7,490 nt of DNA, taken from contig CAMLFJ010000145.1 in NCBI GenBank assembly GCA_946479205.1, forward strand, positions 1 through 7,490, given 5' to 3'. The notes beneath the pieces were generated by a model. It did no database searches and had not been told where the DNA came from. It worked only from the letters and a program-made list of their open reading frames with translations. Positions 1 through 5,873 of this stretch are shown here, piece after piece. This DNA is from an uncultured bacterium (lineage in GTDB: Bacteria > Methylomirabilota > Methylomirabilia > Rokubacteriales > CSP1-6). Made by a program: the position numbers and the translations under genes. Numbering within the stretch: the stretch's first letter is position 1; every line of letters starts with the position of its first letter.

Positions 1-1883
1 TTGCCCGAGCCCGACACCCCGGTGATCGCGGTGAAGGTGCCGAGCGGGATCTTCACGCTCATCCCCTTCAGGTTGTGTTCGCGGGGGTTGTGGATGATCA
101 CGAACTTCCCGTTGGCCTTGCGGCGGGCCTCCGGCACCGCGATCCGCTCCACCCCGGCCAGGAAGCGGCCGGTCAGCGACTCCGGGTTCGCCATCACCTC
201 GTCGGGCGTGCCCACCGCGACCACGTGGCCGCCCAGCTCGCCCGCCCCCGGCCCGAGATCCACCACGTAGTCGGCGGCCCGCATGGTCTCCTCGTCGTGC
301 TCCACCACCAGCACCGTGTTGCCGAGGTCGCGCAAGCGCTTGAGCGTGTCGAGCAAACGGCCGTTGTCCCGCTGGTGCAGGCCGATGGAGGGCTCGTCCA
401 GGATGTAGAGGACCCCGACCAGGCTCGAGCCGATCTGGGTCGCGAGGCGGATGCGCTGGCCTTCCCCGCCGGAGAGCGTGGCCGCCGGCCGGTCCAGCGT
501 CAGGTAGTCGAGGCCGACCTGGGAGAGAAAGCCCAGCCGCTCGCGGATCTCCTTGAGCACCCGGCGCGCGATGGCCATCTCGCGCTCGGACAGCGTGAGC
601 GTGTCGAAGAACTGGCGCGCCGCCTTGATGGGGAAGCGCACCACGTCGGCGATCGACCGCCCCGCGATCTTGACCGAGAGCGTCTCCGGCCGCAGCCGGG
701 AGCCGCCGCAGGTCGGGCAGGGCCGCTCGGTCATGAAGTGCTCGACCTCGCTGCGGGTGTCCTCGGAGACCGTCTCCTTGTAGCGGCGGTCGAGCAGCTT
801 CACCACGCCCTCGAACCCGTCGTCCGGCTCGCCGTGCAGGATGACGTCGCGCACCTTCTTCGGCAGCTTGCCCCACGGCGTCTCGAGGCCGAACCCGTGG
901 CGCTTCGCGAGCACGCGCAGGGTCTGCTTGAAGATCGACGAGGCCGACGGCCCCGCCCACGGCACGAGCGCGCCGCCGGCGAGGGTCTTCGCGGGATCCG
1001 GCACCACCCGCTCCGGATCGATCTCGTAGCGGGTGCCGATGCCGCCGCAGTCCGGGCAGGCCCCGTAGGGATTGTTGAACGAGAACATCCGCGGCGACAC
1101 CTCCGGGAAGGAGATGCCGCAGGCCGCGCAGGCCAGCCGCTCGGAGAAGAGGAAGGAGGGCCCGTCGGGCACCTCCACCTGCACCACTCCGTCGGCCAGC
1201 CGCAGGGCGGTCTCGAGCGAGTCGGCGAGGCGGCCGCCCAGGTTGTCCTTCACCACCAGCCGGTCCACCACCACCTCGATGGTGTGCTTCTTGGTCTTCG
1301 CCAGCTCGATGTCCTCGGTCAGCTCGCGGAGCTGTCCGTTGACCCGGACCCGCACGTAGCCCTGCCGGCGCAGGTCGTAGAAGAGCTTGCGGTACTCGCC
1401 CTTGCGGCCGCGCACGATGGGCGAGAGCACCGCGATGCGGCTGCCCACCGGCAGCGTCATCACCCGGTCCACCATCTGCTGGACGGTCTGGGCCGAGATC
1501 ACGTTCCCGCACTGGGGGCAGTGCGGGATCCCCACCCGCGCGAAGAGCACCCGCAGGTAGTCGTAGATCTCGGTGACGGTGCCCACCGTCGAGCGCGGGT
1601 TCTTGGACGTGGTCTTCTGCTCGATCGAGATGGCGGGCGAGAGCCCCTCGATCGAGTCCACGTCCGGCTTCTCCATCTGCTCGAGGAACTGCCGCGCGTA
1701 GGCCGAGAGCGACTCGACATACCGGCGCTGCCCTTCCGCATAGATGGTGTCGAAGGCGAGCGAGGACTTCCCCGATCCCGACAGCCCGGTGATCACCACG
1801 AGCTGATCCCGCGGGAGCTCGAGGTCGATCGCCTTCAGATTATGCTCGCGGGCGCCGCGGACGACGATCCGGTCGTTGGCCAT
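1..1883 (-). CDS. uvrA: UvrA, excinuclease ABC subunit A (N-terminal 627 residues, cut by window edge)
   Basis: This is the damage-recognition ATPase of UvrABC nucleotide excision repair; in this family it binds damaged DNA as a dimer and loads UvrB in the cytoplasm. The reading frame gives 627 complete residues of a family that is usually about 940 long. Visible in order: first Walker [10 protein letters not shown] (33-41); UvrA-typical [18 protein letters not shown] from residue 50; CPQC (122-125); a zinc module C252-x2-C255-x20-C276-x2-C279; CPTCGG (389-394); ABC signature LSGGEGQR (470-477); Walker B LYILDEPS (492-499) with Glu497; His529 as the H-loop. The last readable residues, GVSGSG (622-627), are the second Walker A, with its Lys split by the window edge. 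The ATG at 1883 is chosen because [17 protein letters not shown] matches the normal UvrA N-terminus, and an ATG just upstream is closed at once by TAG. It lies 10 bases after the MFS stop, on the same strand. No Shine-Dalgarno is obvious; no LexA-like palindrome is visible upstream. All key residues seen are intact. Confidence 0.98.
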   Translation of the reverse strand, partial: MANDRIVVRGAREHNLKAIDLELPRDQLVVITGLSGSGKSSLAFDTIYAEGQRRYVESLSAYARQFLEQMEKPDVDSIEGLSPAISIEQKTTSKNPRSTVGTVTEIYDYLRVLFARVGIPHCPQCGNVISAQTVQQMVDRVMTLPVGSRIAVLSPIVRGRKGEYRKLFYDLRRQGYVRVRVNGQLRELTEDIELAKTKKHTIEVVVDRLVVKDNLGGRLADSLETALRLADGVVQVEVPDGPSFLFSERLACAACGISFPEVSPRMFSFNNPYGACPDCGGIGTRYEIDPERVVPDPAKTLAGGALVPWAGPSASSIFKQTLRVLAKRHGFGLETPWGKLPKKVRDVILHGEPDDGFEGVVKLLDRRYKETVSEDTRSEVEHFMTERPCPTCGGSRLRPETLSVKIAGRSIADVVRFPIKAARQFFDTLTLSEREMAIARRVLKEIRERLGFLSQVGLDYLTLDRPAATLSGGEGQRIRLATQIGSSLVGVLYILDEPSIGLHQRDNGRLLDTLKRLRDLGNTVLVVEHDEETMRAADYVVDLGPGAGELGGHVVAVGTPDEVMANPESLTGRFLAGVERIAVPEARRKANGKFVIIHNPREHNLKGMSVKIPLGTFTAITGVSGSG

Positions 1884-1892
1884 GGACGCTAC

Positions 1893-1921
1893 ATCATACC
1901 CCCAGCTTCGAGCGGCGTAAA
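1893..1921 (-). promoter_or_regulatory. Putative sigma70-type promoter for uvrA
   Basis: Read on the minus strand, TTTACG (1921-1916; 4 of 6 to the TTGACA consensus) is followed after exactly 17 bases by TATGAT (1898-1893; 5 of 6 to TATAAT). The -10 box overlaps the TGA stop of the MFS gene. Only 9 bases separate it from the uvrA ATG, so transcription would start about 2-4 bases before the ATG and give a nearly leaderless message. The match and spacing are seen; use as a promoter is inference, and uvrA may also be read through from the upstream operon. Confidence 0.5.
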
Positions 1922-3060
1922 ACCGCCACCCGTCGCTCCGTCACCACGAACAGCGTCAGGCCGGCCAGCGCGCCGAGGGCCGCGGTGTGGAACCCGGCCG
2001 CAAAGGACACGCGCTCCACCGTGAAGCCGACCAGGAGCGAGCCGAGCACGCTCCCGAGGTCGAAGGAGCCGGAGAGCGTGCCCATGGCCGAGCCCCGCTC
2101 CGCCTCCGGCGTGCGGTCCACCAGGAGCGCCAGGAGGGTCGGATAGAACATGGCCACACCCGCCCCGAGCATGATCGCGGCCGCGGCCAGCGCGGGCACC
2201 CGGGGCGGACGGGCGAGGACCAGGTAGCTCAGCATGGTGAGCGTGACCGCCGGCACGATCACCCGCGCTCGGCCGATCCGATCGGACAGGCCACGGAGAG
2301 TGAGACGCCCCGTGATGATGCAGATCGCGAAGAGCACGTAGAACCAGCCGAGGCTCCCCTCGAGGCCCGAGGCCAGCGCGTACAGCGGCAGGAACGCGTA
2401 GATCGAGCTGTAGCCGATGTTCACGCAGACGACGGTGGCGGCCGCGGGCAGCGCGCGCCGGTTGAACCAGCGAAATCCCTGCGATGGCGCGGTCCCGAGG
2501 GCCGGTGCCTTGAGAATCAGGATGAGGAGCGCGATCACCGCCCCGAGACCCGCCGCGACGGCGAAGCAGGACTGGATGCCGGTGCGCGCGTACAGCGCCA
2601 ACCCGAGCGGAGGGCCCGCGGCGAAGGAGAGCGCGGTGGCCAGGAAGTAGATGCTGAGCGCCTCGCCCCGGCGGGCCGCCGGGCTGGCCTGGGCCACGAG
2701 CACCCCCGCGGCGGTGGCGAGCACGCCGTTGCCGCAGCCCAGGCCCGCCATCAGGGCCACGTACGCGGCCGGCGCAGCGGCCAGGGGGAGCAGGAGCAAC
2801 GTGGCGAGCAGAACGGCCACCCCGGGGAGCATCACACGCCGGGCCCCGAAGCGATCCACCCACCCGCCGACCAGCGGGCGCAGGATCATCGATACCGTCG
2901 TCGATGTCGCGAAGAGCAGGCCGACCTGCGTCTTGCTGCCTCCGAGCCCGACCACGTGGAGCGGCAAGGTGGCGTTGAGCAGGTAGATCACGACGTGCAC
3001 GCCCCCGGAGATCGCGAGACAGGCCGCGATCGTCGGGGTGACCAGCGAGGGTGCGGTCAC
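1894..3060 (-). CDS. MFS family transporter (12 TM helices, YfcJ/YhhS-like by eye)
   Basis: This is an inner-membrane major facilitator carrier of 388 residues, normal for a 12-helix MFS protein. Hydrophobic segments fall near residues 9-29, 45-64, 76-94, 98-123, 137-157, 163-184, 205-227, 237-256, 267-284, 288-314, 328-348 and 353-374. The family's motif A is clear in the loop between helices 2 and 3 ([11 protein letters not shown], 65-75), and a second copy is in the C-terminal half (GLSDRIGR, 257-264). The stretch [13 protein letters not shown] (315-327) and FDLGSVLG (333-340) resemble drug/sugar-efflux type MFS proteins such as YfcJ; the substrate cannot be read from sequence. The GTG start at 3060 is chosen because it overlaps the stop of the upstream gene as GTGA and places the first helix right at the N-terminus. 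The frame stays open upstream to 3363, but that extension is arginine-rich shadow sequence inside the neighbouring gene. It is the last gene of a three-gene coupled cluster and ends 10 bases before uvrA. Confidence 0.92.
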   Translation of the reverse strand: MTAPSLVTPTIAACLAISGGVHVVIYLLNATLPLHVVGLGGSKTQVGLLFATSTTVSMILRPLVGGWVDRFGARRVMLPGVAVLLATLLLLPLAAAPAAYVALMAGLGCGNGVLATAAGVLVAQASPAARRGEALSIYFLATALSFAAGPPLGLALYARTGIQSCFAVAAGLGAVIALLILILKAPALGTAPSQGFRWFNRRALPAAATVVCVNIGYSSIYAFLPLYALASGLEGSLGWFYVLFAICIITGRLTLRGLSDRIGRARVIVPAVTLTMLSYLVLARPPRVPALAAAAIMLGAGVAMFYPTLLALLVDRTPEAERGSAMGTLSGSFDLGSVLGSLLVGFTVERVSFAAGFHTAALGALAGLTLFVVTERRVAVLRRSKLGV

Positions 3061-4535
3061 GGCCGGATGCGCCGGCCGAGCCACAGCACGAGGGCCCCCA
3101 CGGGCGCGGCCGCCAGCGCCGGATAGGCGACCGCGGCGCCCAGCAGCCCGCCGCCCGCGCCACGAAGCTGAACCGCGGCAAGCCCGGCGAACACGATGAG
3201 ACCGATCACGCCCGCGGTCACGGCGGTCCGGCCCTGGCGGGGCGGCCAGAGCGCGGCGGGCCCGAGCGCGCAGCCCGCGCCACCAAGGGCGAGCAGGCTC
3301 AGCGCCCACGGATCGACGGGCCACAGGCTCGCGAGCGCGGCGCCCCCGAAGAGACCCGCCCACAGCCCCGGATCGTGGCCAATCTCACCGCCGCCGGTGG
3401 AATCGAGCGCGCCGAGCCGCTCGCGCAGCGCGAGGCTCGAGGCGAGGAAGGCGGCGAGGCCGGCGGCCAGCAGCAGCGCCTGGAGCGTCCGGCGCCACGG
3501 CTCGGCGAAGAGCGCGTGGGCGGGCAGCTCGAGCAGCCGCTCGAGCGTGACGCCGCCCAGGAAGAGATCGGGCGCCTGGATCAGCGCGTAGACCGCCCAG
3601 CCTTGCGCCCACACGAAGGCGAGCAGCAGCCCGGCCGCCGCGAAGCCCAGCCCATCGCGAGCGGGGCGCGCCGCGAGACCCGCGCGGAGCAGCGCGGCCG
3701 CGCCGGCCAGCAAGGTGACGGCGAGGCCGACGCGCTCGACCAGGCGACGCGGGCGCCCGTCGGCCCAGAGCATGCCGGAGGCCGGCGCCCCCGGGACCCG
3801 CTTGTCGGGCTCGAACCGCAGCCGGAGCGTCGAGCCGAGCAGGATCTCGTCACCGGCGCGCAGCGTCACGGTCTGCCCCGGCGCCAGCGCCCACTCGATC
3901 TCGGCGAGGCGCGCGCCGTCGAGGGTGCGCGCGCGCAGGATGCCGCCGGCGGGCGCGGTGAGCCGATGCACCTCGTCGAAGACGAGCGGGGCGCCGCCGC
4001 GCACCACGCCCAGGTCCCGCCCGCCGATGACCCACGGGCTCGAGGGCGGGAACCGGAACGCGGGCTGGGTGGCCACCCGATCCCACGCCGCGATGGGCCC
4101 GAGCGCGAGCGCCCAGGCGAGCTGCAGGAGCACCATCACCGCGGCCAGGAACGCGATCGCGAGCAGCATCGGCGCGGTCCGGCGCAGCGGCCGCCACGCG
4201 GTCAGGAGCCAGCCCGCCGCCGCGGTGATCACGATGCCCTGCCAGCGACGCGCACCGAGCCACGCGGCCACGTCGCCAGCGAGGGCGATGTTCGCCCAGA
4301 GGAGCACGCCGACCGTGACGAGCAGCGTGACGACCGGGAAGAGCGTCCCGTCCGCGCTCGCGCCCGCGGTCGCGGCCGGAGGGCCGGTGCTCCAGCCCAG
4401 CGCGACGAGGGGCGCCAGGGTCACCACGAGGCCGAGCCACAGGCCGTCGGGTCCGCGCGCGGCGAGGGCCGCCGGCACCGCCAGCGCGACCACCGGCGTC
4501 AGCCAGACCGCGAGGATGCGCGCGACCGACGTCAT
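3057..4535 (-). CDS. Polytopic membrane protein of unknown function with a central soluble domain
   Basis: I do not recognise this 492-residue protein. It looks like an integral membrane protein with about 11-12 hydrophobic segments: roughly 4-26, 33-49, 67-87, 98-115, 119-146, then 268-289, 293-320, 350-370, 390-408, 411-430, 437-457 and 462-486. Between the fifth and sixth segments sits a soluble region of about 120 residues (147-267), likely beta-rich, with the pattern GQTVTLRAGDEILLGS (220-235) running into LRLRFEPDKRVPGAP (237-251). That pattern recalls the last strands of FHA or other small beta-sandwich domains, but the phospho-binding FHA motifs are not seen, so no fold is claimed. 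The ATG at 4535 is chosen because it overlaps the upstream stop as ATGA and gives a hydrophobic N-terminus. The frame is open to 4913, but that extension is antisense to the deacetylase gene. Its stop overlaps the MFS GTG start by 4 bases. Function could be transport, envelope assembly or a partner of the MFS protein; none is shown. Confidence 0.82.
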   Translation of the reverse strand: MTSVARILAVWLTPVVALAVPAALAARGPDGLWLGLVVTLAPLVALGWSTGPPAATAGASADGTLFPVVTLLVTVGVLLWANIALAGDVAAWLGARRWQGIVITAAAGWLLTAWRPLRRTAPMLLAIAFLAAVMVLLQLAWALALGPIAAWDRVATQPAFRFPPSSPWVIGGRDLGVVRGGAPLVFDEVHRLTAPAGGILRARTLDGARLAEIEWALAPGQTVTLRAGDEILLGSTLRLRFEPDKRVPGAPASGMLWADGRPRRLVERVGLAVTLLAGAAALLRAGLAARPARDGLGFAAAGLLLAFVWAQGWAVYALIQAPDLFLGGVTLERLLELPAHALFAEPWRRTLQALLLAAGLAAFLASSLALRERLGALDSTGGGEIGHDPGLWAGLFGGAALASLWPVDPWALSLLALGGAGCALGPAALWPPRQGRTAVTAGVIGLIVFAGLAAVQLRGAGGGLLGAAVAYPALAAAPVGALVLWLGRRIRP

Positions 4536-4753
4536 TCGCGCGGTGGCGAGGCGGGCCGCGGCGGCGCGAGCCAGCGGACCGCGACGAGGACCGCCATCAT
4601 CGGCGCGAGCACCCCCCCGTACCACCAGAGCAGCGAGAGCCCGGCGACCCGGACGCTCGCCGCCTGGTTCGGGAGCGCGCCGAGAAAGAGGAAGCCCGCG
4701 AGCAGCAGCGCGAGCAGGACGACTCCGATGGTCCGCGTGGTCACCGGCCGCAT
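4532..4753 (-). CDS. Small two-helix membrane protein, hypothetical
   Basis: This encodes 73 residues with two hydrophobic helices (about 9-28 and 38-61) joined by a short polar loop (LPNQAAS, 27-33). The tail is rich in proline and arginine (62-73). I recognise no family. Support for its being real: its TGA overlaps the ATG of the 492-residue membrane protein as ATGA, its composition is clearly membrane-like rather than the Arg/Pro-rich shadow type, and it stands first in the coupled operon. The start is uncertain. The ATG at 4753 lies inside a perfect TATAAT box, so a transcript from that promoter would begin after this ATG. The GTG at 4744 (Val4) would then be the start, giving 70 residues on a leaderless message. 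The ATG would still be usable from a promoter further upstream. It may be a small subunit or chaperone of the following membrane protein, which is inference from coupling only. Confidence 0.7.
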   Translation of the reverse strand: MRPVTTRTIGVVLLALLLAGFLFLGALPNQAASVRVAGLSLLWWYGGVLAPMMAVLVAVRWLAPPRPASPPRE

Positions 4754-4757
4754 TATA
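4752..4757 (-). promoter_or_regulatory. Perfect TATAAT -10 box for the leftward membrane-protein operon
   Basis: Read on the minus strand, 4757-4752 is TATAAT, a full match to the sigma70 -10 consensus in otherwise very GC-rich DNA. At 17-base spacing the -35 position (4780-4775, TGTTCG) matches poorly. The box overlaps the annotated ATG at 4753 and lies 7 bases before an in-frame GTG at 4744, the usual distance from a -10 box to a transcription start. This favours a leaderless transcript starting at or near that GTG. Confidence 0.5.
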
Positions 4758-4763
4758 GCGGGA

Positions 4764-4772
4764 TGGTAAGAT
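4764..4772 (+). promoter_or_regulatory. Putative extended -10 promoter for the LmbE-family gene
   Basis: The string TGGTAAGAT fits the extended -10 pattern TGnTAnnnT (4 of 6 to TATAAT, plus the TG element). No acceptable -35 hexamer is seen at 16-18 bases upstream, which is common for extended -10 promoters. Transcription would begin near 4779, leaving a leader of about 19 bases that still contains the Shine-Dalgarno at 4783-4789. It sits only six bases from the leftward TATAAT, so both promoters could hardly be occupied together. Confidence 0.4.
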
Positions 4773-4782
4773 AGCGAACACG

Positions 4783-4789
4783 AAAGGAG
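4783..4789 (+). promoter_or_regulatory. Ribosome binding site of the LmbE-family gene
   Basis: AAAGGAG lies 8 bases before the ATG at 4798, a near-ideal Shine-Dalgarno sequence and spacing. It is the only strong one in the window and fixes the start of the deacetylase gene. Confidence 0.8.
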
Positions 4790-4797
4790 CCTTCTCC

Positions 4798-5514
4798 ATG
4801 CCCGATGCGCCGCAGAAACCTCCGATCCAGCGCGTGCTGGTGATCACCGCCCACCCCGACGATTCCGAGTTCGGCGCCGGAGGCACCATCGCCAAGCTCG
4901 TGCACGAGGGCATGCACGTCTCCTACTGCATCGTGACCAACGGCAACAAGGGCTCGGGCGACCGCAGCATGACGCCCGAGCGGCTGGCCCGGATCCGCGA
5001 GGAGGAGCAGCGCAACGCGGCGCGGGTGCTCGGGGTGGAGACGGTGGACTTCCTGGGCTTCCCGGACTGCGAGGTCGAGGACACGCGCGAGTCGCGTCTC
5101 GCGGTCACCGCCGCGATCCGGCGGCACCGGCCCGATCGCCTCATCATCCAGAACCCGCATCGCACCAGGAACCTGGGCGCGTCACATCGAGATCACCGCA
5201 CGGTCGCGGGCATCGCGCTCGACTGCGTGTACCCGCTCGCCCGCGACCACATGGCCTTCCCGGAGCTGCTCGCGCAGGGCCTCGAGCCCCACAAGGTCCG
5301 TGAGATCTATCTCATGTGGTGGGAGAACCCGGAGCTGATCGTGGACATCTCCGACACGATCGATCTCAAGATCAAGGCGCTGGCCTGCCACGCGAGCCAG
5401 TTCAAGGACTTCGCCGGAGTGGAGAAGCGCGTCCGCGAGCGCGGGGCGGAGCTCGGCAAGCCCAGGGGCTACGCGTACGCGGAGACCTTCGACCTGATCG
5501 CCCTCGACCGCTAG
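4798..5514 (+). CDS. PIG-L/LmbE-family zinc deacetylase
   Basis: This 238-residue cytoplasmic protein has the full length and motifs of the GlcNAc-PI de-N-acetylase (LmbE-like) family, which removes acyl groups from N-acetylglucosamine-type sugars or related conjugates using one zinc ion. After a short N-terminal tail comes a beta strand and AHPDDSE (18-24): His19 and Asp22 are expected zinc ligands and Asp21 the catalytic base. GAGGTIAKLVHEGMHV (26-41) is the typical following helix and strand, and TNGNKGSGD (47-55) is the active-site loop. SHRDHR (129-134) gives the third zinc ligand, His133, by family analogy. All are intact. The family includes MshB and BshB of mycothiol and bacillithiol synthesis, lincomycin-type LmbE, and many sugar deacetylases; no partner gene here (glycosyltransferase or cysteine ligase) points to one of these, so the substrate is open. 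The start is set by the Shine-Dalgarno. The gene is transcribed away from the membrane operon and converges with the lipoprotein gene. Confidence 0.93.
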   Translation: MPDAPQKPPIQRVLVITAHPDDSEFGAGGTIAKLVHEGMHVSYCIVTNGNKGSGDRSMTPERLARIREEEQRNAARVLGVETVDFLGFPDCEVEDTRESRLAVTAAIRRHRPDRLIIQNPHRTRNLGASHRDHRTVAGIALDCVYPLARDHMAFPELLAQGLEPHKVREIYLMWWENPELIVDISDTIDLKIKALACHASQFKDFAGVEKRVRERGAELGKPRGYAYAETFDLIALDR

Positions 5515-5533
5515 GGGCGCCTCACCGGCGGTC
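5506..5533. terminator. Weak inverted repeat between convergent genes, possible bidirectional terminator
   Basis: GACCGC (5506-5511) and GCGGTC (5528-5533) form a perfect 6-base stem around a 16-base loop that itself contains the palindrome GGCGCC (5516-5521). It covers both stop codons of the converging deacetylase and lipoprotein genes, where a shared terminator would be expected. There is no T-run on either side and the stem is short, so in such GC-rich DNA it could be chance. Confidence 0.25.
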
Positions 5534-5788
5534 CCAGGGCGGCCCGAGGATCAGGCGGCCGCCGGCCCCCGGACACGTCTCGGGCGCGAGGGCGCCCCAC
5601 GGCAGGCTCTCCGCCACCGCCTTCGGGCTCATGTCGTCGGGAACCTGCCCCGTCATGAGCGCCCGCTTCTCGCAGGCGGTCGGCGCGAGGCCCGGCGGAC
5701 CGGGCGGAGGCGAACCGGGCGCGACGGGCGCAGACGTGCACGCCGCGATCAGACACACCGCCGGCAGAACCCCGATCACGCGCTTCAC
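5522..5788 (-). CDS. Small putative lipoprotein, hypothetical
   Basis: This encodes 88 residues. The N-terminus is a short lipoprotein signal peptide: Lys2-Arg3, a hydrophobic stretch (4-16) and a lipobox ending IAAC, so Cys17 would be the lipidated first residue of the mature protein, exported and anchored to a membrane. A proline/glycine-rich linker follows (21-36). The remaining mature domain (about 37-88) has two further cysteines, Cys39 and Cys72, which could form a disulfide outside the cytoplasm, and a PPW motif (83-85) near the end. I recognise no family. The start is GTG at 5788; a G-rich stretch upstream is only a weak Shine-Dalgarno. The gene converges on the deacetylase gene with 7 bases between stops and is divergent from the acyl-activating enzyme gene. 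The signal peptide is the main reason to believe the gene, as the protein is short and unrecognised. Confidence 0.62.
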   Translation of the reverse strand: MKRVIGVLPAVCLIAACTSAPVAPGSPPPGPPGLAPTACEKRALMTGQVPDDMSPKAVAESLPWGALAPETCPGAGGRLILGPPWDRR

Positions 5789-5861
5789 GGCTTCCCCGCC
5801 AGAGTACGGGCAACCCTCCGGGATCGGCTGAGAATCCTTCCCCGCCCCGGCACGCTTTCGC

Positions 5862-5867
5862 TAGAAT
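5862..5867 (+). promoter_or_regulatory. Putative -10 box for the acyl-activating enzyme gene
   Basis: TAGAAT (5 of 6 to TATAAT) ends exactly 6 bases before the GTG start at 5874, so transcription would begin at or within a base or two of the start codon. No good -35 is seen; the best is TTCCCC at 5838-5843 with an 18-base gap. No Shine-Dalgarno precedes the GTG, and the only AGGAG nearby (5882-5886) lies inside the gene. Together these favour a leaderless message. Confidence 0.45.
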
Positions 5868-5873
5868 GCGCTC

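Noticed and set aside
75..2024. Long plus-strand open frame of 649 codons
   Set aside because: It is antisense to uvrA, whose frame has every family motif. The product is rich in Arg, His, Gly and Ala with no recognisable domain, the normal shadow effect in DNA with high GC at third codon positions.
3061..3363. N-terminal extension of the MFS transporter up to 3363
   Set aside because: About 100 Arg/Gly-rich residues with no membrane character, lying inside the upstream gene in another frame; the GTGA overlap at 3060 explains the start.
3870..3880. FHA domain in the 492-residue membrane protein
   Set aside because: Only the final strand-like pattern (AGDEILLG...LRFE) resembles FHA; the GR, SxxH and NG motifs of phosphothreonine-binding FHA domains are not seen, so no domain is called.
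1987..4769. Long plus-strand frames (1987-3126, 3051-4769, 3715-4758)
   Set aside because: Antisense to the MFS and membrane protein genes; products are charged, low-complexity Arg/Glu/Gln-rich sequence without domains.
4536..4913. N-terminal extension of the 492-residue membrane protein up to an ATG at 4913
   Set aside because: It would run through the 73-residue gene and antisense to the start of the deacetylase; the extension is Arg/Pro-rich, and the ATGA overlap at 4535 gives a better start.
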